Assembly (NCBI GenBank): GCA_964390335.1
Contig: CAYMHU010000002.1
Span: 62,001-126,000, forward strand
DNA length: 64,000 nucleotides
Direction: 5' to 3'
From: Granulosicoccus sp964390335
GTDB lineage: Bacteria > Pseudomonadota > Gammaproteobacteria > Granulosicoccales > Granulosicoccaceae
Below are positions 36,214 through 43,552 of this stretch, one piece after another. The notes under the pieces are model-generated. The model searched no databases. It was not told where the DNA came from and was given only the letters and a program-made list of their open reading frames with translations. A program made the translations under genes and the position numbers. The first letter of the stretch is position 1, and each line of letters opens with the position of its first letter.

Positions 36214-36946
36214 GATCATTGCCCTCTGGGCCGTACCACGTTCAACTTCGACTGCATTTGAATGGATGATGCGACAAAGAGGAGATCTCGATTGTTTGCA
36301 CGAGCCATTTGGCGAAGCGTGGTATCAAGGGGCCGAACCTTTATGGCCTCGCTTTCAAGTTGGTGAAAAAACAACCCCGGGTCTAACGCTTGAAAGTGTT
36401 TGGCACGATATTCAGGCACGCTCGCGCAAAGGCCCTGTTTTTCTTAAAGACTTTCCGCACTACATCAATCATATGTGGGATGCTGAGTTTCTATCTCACT
36501 TCACACATGCGTTTCTTATTCGAGATCCAGCCAAGACCATCACATCCATGTACGACAAGTGGCCTGATTTCCACGACACAGAAGTGGGGTTTCCAGAACA
36601 ACGGGCACTATTCGATTTGTTAACAGCACTCAACGGAGTTGCTCCGCCTGTGATCGACAGTGATGATCTGCTTGAGAATCCTCACGATATGACCGACGCA
36701 TTTTGCAGGGCAGTGGGGATACCTTTTATCCCAGAAGCGCTCAGCTGGGAAATCGGTGGTAATCCATCGGAGCACAGTTGGTGGGACGGTGGCTCTTTCC
36801 ATCATAATTTGGCAAAATCAACGGGGCTCACTAAACAAACGCGACGCTATGTTGAGATTGATTCAACGCCGCCAAGAGTGCAACAAGTGTATAAACGCAT
36901 GAAGCCTCACTATGATCGGTTGCATGCATATAGACTCTTGGTTTAG
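36206..36946 (+). CDS. Sulfotransferase-family protein
   Basis: This 246-aa protein begins with a PAPS-binding-type loop, ALWAVPRSTSTAFEWMMRQR, near residues 6-25, and a second conserved region HAFLIRDPAKTITSMYDKWP resembling the 3'-phosphate-binding motif. It is likely a soluble sulfotransferase that moves sulfate from PAPS to a small acceptor, though related P-loop proteins with other roles exist. It overlaps the racemase-like gene by eight bases and lies convergent to the second sulfatase, seven bases away. The pairing of sulfate-adding and sulfate-removing genes is notable. Confidence 0.75.
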   Translation: MHKIIALWAVPRSTSTAFEWMMRQRGDLDCLHEPFGEAWYQGAEPLWPRFQVGEKTTPGLTLESVWHDIQARSRKGPVFLKDFPHYINHMWDAEFLSHFTHAFLIRDPAKTITSMYDKWPDFHDTEVGFPEQRALFDLLTALNGVAPPVIDSDDLLENPHDMTDAFCRAVGIPFIPEALSWEIGGNPSEHSWWDGGSFHHNLAKSTGLTKQTRRYVEIDSTPPRVQQVYKRMKPHYDRLHAYRLLV

Positions 36947-36953
36947 CGCCGCT

Positions 36954-38504
36954 TTAAATCGCAATAGCGTCGAGTACCGCGGCACTGTCATGTTCCGGGA
37001 CATCTCCTATCTCAGTCATTTTTGCATCAAGCAAGGACAGCATTTCTGTGAAGATATCGGCATAAGCCGGGTCGTCGGCCACATTGACAAGTTCCAGAGG
37101 ATCTTTTTCGCAGTCGAACAATTCCCACTCAGGTGATTCACTCGGGCCATGTGCACCCGGTTGCCCGAGGTCGGCATTGTACCAATAGATCAACTTGAAA
37201 CGGTGTGTTCTCAATCCATAGTGTGCCCATGCATTATGGTCTATGTCCTTATTCATCCAATAACGATGATAAGCGCTTTGTTGCCAATCTTCCGGTGTCG
37301 CTTCTTCGAGTATTGGGCGAATAGAAGCACCTTGCATATAGGATGGTATTGGAACGCCTGCATAGTCCAGGAATGTGGGTGCGAAATCGACATTGGTGGC
37401 AATATCGGTTGTGATCGTCCCGGGGCGAATCGCCGCTGGATAACGAATGAGGAACGGCATCTGCAGAGATTCCTCATACATGAATCGTTTGTCAAACCAT
37501 CCGTGTTCACCAAGGAAAAAACCTTGGTCGGATGTATAAACGACAATAGTATTTTCAGCCAAACCCTGTTCGTCCAACCAGTCGAGCATCCTTCCAACGT
37601 TCTCATCAACCGCGTGAATCGTGGCAAGGTAGCGTTTCATGTATCGCTGGTATTTAAACTGCGCCAGTTCTTCTTCAGTGTCGAAAGTGAAATTCTCACC
37701 AGTGTGTCGGTCGATTAAAACAAGTCCGCGCGGGTCGGCAGGATGGGGTACACACCTGTCTGTAGAATGCGGCACGCAAAGCTTGCCAACTTCCATTCCG
37801 CCTTCGGGTTGGGTTAAACCAAGATCGGCGTATTTCATATCCGTTCGTACACGCATTCTTGCAGCTTTCGCTGCACGCGCGCGATTGATGTAGTCGTCGC
37901 CATACGTTTCAGGCACCTTAATATTCTGACCATCGAACATGTTGCGGTCTCTCGGGTGAGGCTCGAAATTCCGATGCGGTGCTTTGTGGTGACACATCAT
38001 AAAAAATGGGCGGTCGGGATTGCGATCTTGCAACCAGTTAAGGCACTTGTCCGTAATGATGTCAGTTGCATAACCGTTCTCGGTAATCTGCTTGCCCATC
38101 TCGATCATCACCGGATCAAAATATTCACCTTGTCCCGGCAAAACCGACCAGTAGTCAAAGCCTGTTGGTTCGTGCGAGGTACCTTCACCCAAATGCCATT
38201 TGCCGATCATCGCTGTTTGATAGCCCGCGTGTTGTAGATGCTTGGCTACGTTCGGCCAACGATTGTCTATGTGCGTGTCGAGCGTGGTGACACCATTGAT
38301 GTGGTTATACGTACCCGTCAGAATCGCGGCCCGGCTGGGCGTACAGATTGAGTTGGTAACGTAACAATGATCTAACCGTGCACCGCCGCTGGCGATTCGA
38401 TCGATATTCGGTGTGTGGTTGAGCTCATGTCCATAAGTAGAGATCGCTTTTGAAGCATGATCATCCGACATGATAAACAAGATATTGGGTCTAGCCATTG
38501 TCAT
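36954..38504 (-). CDS. Sulfatase (formylglycine-type)
   Basis: This is a type I sulfatase of about 516 aa. ARPNILFIMSDDHASKAIST provides the first metal ligands, and CTPSR (54-58) within SICTPSRAAILTGTYNH is the formylglycine signature. YTSDQGFFLGEHGWFDKRFM holds the later metal site. The open frame extends to 38555, but the ATG at 38504 has CAGGA six bases upstream and matches the family start. No signal peptide is visible, implying a cytoplasmic enzyme. It is divergent from the UPF0261 gene. It is a different subfamily from the 16-kb sulfatase, closer to proteins with a long N-linked-glycan or heparan-like insert. Confidence 0.9.
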   Translation of the reverse strand: MTMARPNILFIMSDDHASKAISTYGHELNHTPNIDRIASGGARLDHCYVTNSICTPSRAAILTGTYNHINGVTTLDTHIDNRWPNVAKHLQHAGYQTAMIGKWHLGEGTSHEPTGFDYWSVLPGQGEYFDPVMIEMGKQITENGYATDIITDKCLNWLQDRNPDRPFFMMCHHKAPHRNFEPHPRDRNMFDGQNIKVPETYGDDYINRARAAKAARMRVRTDMKYADLGLTQPEGGMEVGKLCVPHSTDRCVPHPADPRGLVLIDRHTGENFTFDTEEELAQFKYQRYMKRYLATIHAVDENVGRMLDWLDEQGLAENTIVVYTSDQGFFLGEHGWFDKRFMYEESLQMPFLIRYPAAIRPGTITTDIATNVDFAPTFLDYAGVPIPSYMQGASIRPILEEATPEDWQQSAYHRYWMNKDIDHNAWAHYGLRTHRFKLIYWYNADLGQPGAHGPSESPEWELFDCEKDPLELVNVADDPAYADIFTEMLSLLDAKMTEIGDVPEHDSAAVLDAIAI

Positions 38505-38689
38505 ATTCGTTCCTGAGGATATGCACCCTAACTGCGCAATTGAGGCAACAAACAATTTGACAGAATTTATTTAACATGACAATCTTTATTCGGCAGAAAA
38601 ATATTTCGTAGTGGTCCATGACCGTGGCAGCTTTGGCATGTGTGTAACGCAGCATGCTGTACCCGTGTACCAATTCCGGAGGAGTTACT

Positions 38690-39931
38690 ATGAACAACCC
38701 AACGATTCTTGTTGTGGGGACCTACGATACCAAGCAGGATGAGCTGAGCTACATTGGTCAGTGCATTAAAAAATTATCCGGCCTGATTAAAACCATGGAC
38801 GTCAGTGTATTGGGCGAGGCCGCTACTGCTTGTGATATCACCAAGCATCAAGTTGCACAGGCTGCGGGTAGTAGCATTGACGAGGCGATAGCATCGGGTG
38901 ATGAAAACACAGCCATGCAAATCATGGCTAAGGGCGCATCGAAGCTAACAGCTGAGTTACATAGTAACGGCGATATCCAGGGCGTAATCATACTGGGAGG
39001 CACTATGGGTACAGATCTGGCCCTGGATGTGTGTCAGTCATTACCACTGGGTGTGCCCAAGTACATTGTGTCAACCGTGTCGTTTTCAGCGTTGATTCCA
39101 CCCGATCGGTTGTCTCCGGATATTCAAATGATTTTGTGGGCTGGCGGCTTGTACGGCCTCAATTCAATTTGCAAGGCGTCATTAAGTCAGGCGGCAGGCG
39201 CGGTGTTGGGTGCAGCACGTGCTGTCGAGCTACCAAAGGAATCCCGACCGGTTATCGGCATGACATCTTTGGGTAGTTCCTGCTTGTCCTATATGAAAAC
39301 CTTAAAACCGGCATTGGAAGCGCGTGGGTTTGACGTTGCAATTTTTCATGCCACCGGTATGGGCGGTATGGCGTTTGAGAAGCTGGCTTCACAGGGTAGC
39401 TTTGTTTGCGTTATGGATTTTGCACTACCAGAACTTGGTAATTTACTCGCTGGATCAGTGGTAAATGCGGGTGAAGATCGTTTGCTGAATGCAGGTCGTG
39501 CTGGCATTCCGCAGCTCGTTGCGCCGGGTTGCCTCGATCTGATTGATTTTGCCGGTTGGCAGGAGATCCCCGAGCAGTATGCCGATCGACCATTTCACGC
39601 ACATAATCGCTTGATTAAAAGTTCTGCTTTGAATAATGATGAGCGGCGTAAAACCGCTCAGGCAATGGCTGAACGATTATCAGCCTCAACTGCTCCTGTA
39701 CAAGTTCTGTTACCGCTTAGGGGAATTGAACAGTGGGACAAGGAAGGTGAGCCGGTCTACGATCCGGATGGATTAAATGCGTTTATAGATGAATCACGCA
39801 AAGTATTTAAGCCACCGATAACGTTAATAGAGATCGATGCTCATATAAACGATCAGGCATTCTCCGATACCGTGTTGAGCCTGTTCGACGCCTGGGTTGA
39901 AGACGGCACGGTCACTAGGAGCTTATCGTGA
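38690..39931 (+). CDS. Tm-1-like ATP-binding / UPF0261 protein
   Basis: This protein of about 413 aa opens with ILVVGTYDTKQDELSYIGQC and contains VIILGGTMGTDLALDVCQSL, MILWAGGLYGLNSICKASL and GMTSLGSSCLSYMKTLKPAL, all characteristic of the UPF0261/Tm-1-like family. The plant member Tm-1 binds ATP and inhibits tobamovirus replication, but the bacterial role is unknown. Only the N-terminal domain of the plant protein is present. A strong GGAGGAG before the ATG at 38690 favours it over an ATG 36 bases earlier. GTGA overlap couples it to the following oxidoreductase. Confidence 0.85.
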   Translation: MNNPTILVVGTYDTKQDELSYIGQCIKKLSGLIKTMDVSVLGEAATACDITKHQVAQAAGSSIDEAIASGDENTAMQIMAKGASKLTAELHSNGDIQGVIILGGTMGTDLALDVCQSLPLGVPKYIVSTVSFSALIPPDRLSPDIQMILWAGGLYGLNSICKASLSQAAGAVLGAARAVELPKESRPVIGMTSLGSSCLSYMKTLKPALEARGFDVAIFHATGMGGMAFEKLASQGSFVCVMDFALPELGNLLAGSVVNAGEDRLLNAGRAGIPQLVAPGCLDLIDFAGWQEIPEQYADRPFHAHNRLIKSSALNNDERRKTAQAMAERLSASTAPVQVLLPLRGIEQWDKEGEPVYDPDGLNAFIDESRKVFKPPITLIEIDAHINDQAFSDTVLSLFDAWVEDGTVTRSLS

Positions 39932-41970
39932 GTCTATCGCGCTACGATATTCTTTTTGAGCCAGTCAAGATTGGCCCGGTCACAGCACCCAATCGGTTTT
40001 ATGCCGTGCCGCATGCCACCGGCCACGGTTGGCATCAACCCAACGGGGCAATTGCATTAAGGGCAATGAAAGCTGAAGGTGGTTGGGGAACAGTTGCCGT
40101 ACAAATAACCGAGATCTCGCCCGATACGGATATGGCCAATCATCCCATGGAACGTATCTGGGATGACTCTGATATTCCCCGCCACGCGGCACAGGTAGAT
40201 GCAATTAAACAGCATGGCAGCCTGGCGGCGATCGAGCTGGGTCATGGTGGCATGCGCGCGCGCAATATCACCAGTGGTTTACCGGTAAGAGGCCCCAGTA
40301 ATTTTCCCGTGCTGCGGCCAGAGGTGCCTGTACAGGCTGCGGCCATGGGGTTGAGTGACATCCATGACTTTCGTGAATCACACAAAGCTGCAGCACTGCG
40401 TGCCATCAAAGCGGGTTACGATATTCTTTACGTCTATGCGGCTCACGACATTTCCATCCTTAGCCATTTTTTATCCATTAATACCAATAAGCGCACCGAT
40501 GAATACGGCGGTAGTTTTGACAACCGATTGCGATTACTAACGGAGGTTATTGAAGATACGCTGGACGTGGCAAACGGCCGTTGCGCGGTTGCTTTGCGAT
40601 TTAGTGTTGCAGAACCCGGACGAAATAACGGCTTAGCATCCGATGGTGAAGGACGCGATGTTGTCGAGGCGCTGGCAGAGCTTCCCGATTTATGGGATGT
40701 CAATATCTCAGGTTGGTCTAAAGACAGCGCAACAGCGCGATTCAGTGAGGAAGCGTATCAATTACCCTACACCGATTTTGTAAAGTCTATAACGTCCAAA
40801 CCAGTTGTGGGTGTTGGGCGATTTACATCGCCAGATAAGATGGTTTCGTTGGTAACGCAAGGGCATCTTGATTTAATCGGTGCAGCCAGGCCGTCAATAG
40901 CCGATCCTTTTCTACCCCATAAAATAAAAACAGGCCAGCTGGACAACATACGGGAATGCATCGGTTGCAACATTTGCGTCAGCATGGACAGTTACGGTTT
41001 GCCAGTCCGTTGCACACAAAACCCGACGGTGTCTGAAGAGTGGCGACGCGGCTGGCATCCTGAAAAGCCTCCCGCTGTGCATTCAAAAAAATCAGAGCTT
41101 GCGCATCACTTGATTATTGGTGCAGGACCAGCTGGATTGGAATGTGGTTTGACGTTGCTAAAAGCCGGGCAGCGGGTCACCATTGCGGATAGCGCCGCTG
41201 TTGCCGGTGGGCGAGTCACAAAGGAAAGTGCATTGCCCGGATTGTCTACCTGGATTCGAGTTCGTGATTACCGATTACATCAAATCAATCAGCACGAACA
41301 CGCCAATCTGTATTTGAACAGTGAAATGACAGCACGTGACATCGCTGACTTTGATTGCGATTCAGTGGTGCTGGCTACCGGCGCAACATGGCGTGCAGAT
41401 GGTGTGGGTTGCAGTCAATTTGAACCGCTGAATTTTGGATCTACCAAGGTTTATTCGGTGGACGATATGCTGAATGGTGGTGGGCCGAAGTCAGGCAGCA
41501 ATATCGTTGTTTACGATGATGATCATTTTTATATGGCTAGTGTTATTGCAGAGAAGCTGGCAAGAGTGGGTAAATCGGTCAGTTATGTCACACCGCTGCC
41601 AAGCATTGCCACGTGGACAGACAACACGCTTGAATTAGACGCCATAGTCGAGAGGCTGAATAGTCTTGATGTGACGCTGTTAACGAATACTCAGTTGCAC
41701 GATAATATGCATTTTTCCAATACGTTAACAGGTAAGAAGGTTGAACTGCCCGTGGACGAACTGGTATTTGTTGGTGCCCGAACTCCCAATGATAGATTGG
41801 CAACAGAGCTAATCAGCATCAAGCCAAAGCTAGCCTTGCACAAGGTTGGCGATTGTTTGGTTCCAGGTATCGTTCAGGCGGCAGTGCTCTCCGGACACAG
41901 TGTTGCTCGCAGCGTGTTGGCTGGGGAGAAGGTGTTGTATTCCCATCGCCGCGATCAAATACCGTTTTAA
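39928..41970 (+). CDS. Old-yellow-enzyme-type FMN/FAD/4Fe-4S oxidoreductase
   Basis: This 680-aa two-domain enzyme has an N-terminal FMN TIM barrel (LFEPVKIGPVTAPNRFYAVP start, AAIELGHGGMRARN, RTDEYGGSFDNRLRLL) and an iron-sulfur motif CIGCNIC followed by another cysteine in VRCTQNP. A C-terminal FAD/NAD-binding domain follows, beginning HLIIGAGPAGLECGLTLL near residue 390. This is the trimethylamine dehydrogenase/2,4-dienoyl-CoA reductase architecture. The PHATG in place of the usual SPM-type residues suggests the dimethylamine/dimethylglycine-dehydrogenase-like side of the family. It starts with GTG overlapping the UPF0261 gene's stop. Substrate unknown. Confidence 0.88.
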   Translation: MSLSRYDILFEPVKIGPVTAPNRFYAVPHATGHGWHQPNGAIALRAMKAEGGWGTVAVQITEISPDTDMANHPMERIWDDSDIPRHAAQVDAIKQHGSLAAIELGHGGMRARNITSGLPVRGPSNFPVLRPEVPVQAAAMGLSDIHDFRESHKAAALRAIKAGYDILYVYAAHDISILSHFLSINTNKRTDEYGGSFDNRLRLLTEVIEDTLDVANGRCAVALRFSVAEPGRNNGLASDGEGRDVVEALAELPDLWDVNISGWSKDSATARFSEEAYQLPYTDFVKSITSKPVVGVGRFTSPDKMVSLVTQGHLDLIGAARPSIADPFLPHKIKTGQLDNIRECIGCNICVSMDSYGLPVRCTQNPTVSEEWRRGWHPEKPPAVHSKKSELAHHLIIGAGPAGLECGLTLLKAGQRVTIADSAAVAGGRVTKESALPGLSTWIRVRDYRLHQINQHEHANLYLNSEMTARDIADFDCDSVVLATGATWRADGVGCSQFEPLNFGSTKVYSVDDMLNGGGPKSGSNIVVYDDDHFYMASVIAEKLARVGKSVSYVTPLPSIATWTDNTLELDAIVERLNSLDVTLLTNTQLHDNMHFSNTLTGKKVELPVDELVFVGARTPNDRLATELISIKPKLALHKVGDCLVPGIVQAAVLSGHSVARSVLAGEKVLYSHRRDQIPF

Positions 41971-43552
41971 TTTTCAAATGAACACCCTGATAGTGTTCTA
42001 TAGCAGTGAAGGCAGGCAACATAACAACATTCTGTAATCAATTACTTATATATATTATAGCTTGCCGGTTAGACAGAAAAGAGAGCTCAAATAATGTCTA
42101 GGAAAATGCTTATTTGGAGCCGAAAAAGAACTCAAAATACCGAGCATTAAAGAGCTAAAATTGATGATAAAAATAGCATATAAATAGCGCCAAAAAACGG
42201 AGTTTAAATACAACAAAATTGAGCAATATAATTTTCATTTTATTCGCATAACTTAATAGATAAATCGTGCTTTGTAGCTTTGACTGCATGATGAGTTACA
42301 TTAAACAATACGAGCAAGTGTAAGATAAAGTACAAAGATAATTTCAAATCACGTTGCAGCGCTCCTCACAGCCGCATGATGTAGCAGTAAAAACGGTCAA
42401 GAAAACCAATCAAAAAAACCACAAAATAAAGCCTGTTTTTAAGGTCATTTTCAGAGCTCAAAACAGCCCAAAATACAGTTTGAAATAGCCTCAAAAAACG
42501 GTGTTTTTCTGTAATTATCGCGATGTGGACTAAATTGGCTGAGAGCGCCATTTGACGCCATTTCACCCCTTATAAGTATGCGCATAATGTATATTATGTT
42601 AAATAGTATATGGGATTTTAAACCATTAAATATGCGCTGAGAGCCCCATTTAATAGGCTCTCAGCGGATTGACCTATTGTTATGCTTATAAACTGATAAA
42701 AGTGCTGTTTTTAGGTGTTTTTTTAGGTCTTTATTGACCTGATTTAGGTGCTATTAAGCACGTCTAATATGGGCTGTTTTGTGGCTCTTTTTGGCCTCAT
42801 TTTATGGCTCTTTTTTCACCCCGTTTTCAACGTATATTTCGCAGGAAGTAAAATAAAAGTGTGCCAAGTTTTCTCAACGGGGTCGCTATTGCGCTATTGT
42901 AAATGAACATATATCCCTTAAGGTCGCGCACAACTTTGTGCCAATGCACGGTGATAATGCTTTGTTTTAGCTAATTGCATTACACTTGTTTGTTATCTTA
43001 TAACTGAGTTTTTAGTTTGTGTTTGACGTGCATTTTATACACAAATTTTGGACTCATTTTCGAACCTGATATAACGTGTTTATCGTGCGCTTATGCACGT
43101 GTTTTTTGTTGTGTTTATAAGCGCCTATTTGTGGCTGTTTTTGGCGATTATCAAACGTCAATTTCTACTCTAAATGACCCTTTAACCTACCCGCGCATTC
43201 CGGCCCTATCCGAGCACCTAACCCAGTCCGGCCAATGTGCTTTTGCTAGCCATTTAAATCCAGACACCGTGACCAATTAAATTCAGTATCAGTGGCCAGC
43301 AAGTACTAGAGCTCGGTGTCCACTTTGACCGAAATACGTACAAGTCGTTGCACACGCTTTAACTGCGAAGATGGTGTATTGAAATGCGGTACGGCACACT
43401 GTGTGTACGCTACGTTGAAGCTCGTTTTGGCATACTTTTTTCCTCTTTTTTAAACTTCAATATGGTTCATATCGACATCGCAAGGTTACAATTGCCGAGC
43501 GTCCATAAAAACTGTATCCCATGCCGGCTTCGGCGTTACGCATTAAAAAGCG
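41971..43552. other. 1.6-kb AT-rich non-coding region with short repeats
   Basis: No convincing gene is present on either strand; frames up to 87 codons lack ribosome binding sites and recognisable content. The left half (about 42060-42500) is A-rich with repeats of CAAAAAACGG followed by GTTT (near 42190 and 42491). The right half (42670-42830) is T-rich with GGCTCTTTTT and TTTAGGT repeats. GCTGAGAGCGCCATTT (42538) and GCTGAGAGCCCCATTT (42636) are near-identical. CAAAACAGCCC (42459) and GGGCTGTTTTG (42771) are inverted copies. A six-base hairpin (41980-41998) follows the oxidoreductase. The region may hold a structured RNA or a decayed element; nothing definite was identified. Confidence 0.7.
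42635..42666. repeat. Perfect 11-bp inverted repeat in the non-coding region
   Basis: Arms CGCTGAGAGCC (42635-42645) and GGCTCTCAGCG (42656-42666) enclose a ten-base AT-rich loop. A related sequence lies about 100 bp to the left in direct orientation (from 42538). No T-tract follows, so it is not a classical terminator. It could be a regulatory RNA hairpin or a protein-binding site. Confidence 0.6.

Noticed and set aside
37149..37718. 189-codon plus-strand frame inside the sulfatase gene
   Set aside because: It is antisense to a sulfatase with clear catalytic motifs; its length is a by-product of that coding sequence.
43017..43280. 87-codon plus-strand frame in the AT-rich region
   Set aside because: No ribosome binding site, no recognisable family, unusual cysteine-rich low-complexity composition; treated as non-coding.
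41971..43552. CRISPR array or retron in the repeat-bearing non-coding region
   Set aside because: Repeats are irregularly spaced, short and imperfect; no cas or reverse transcriptase gene is in the window.
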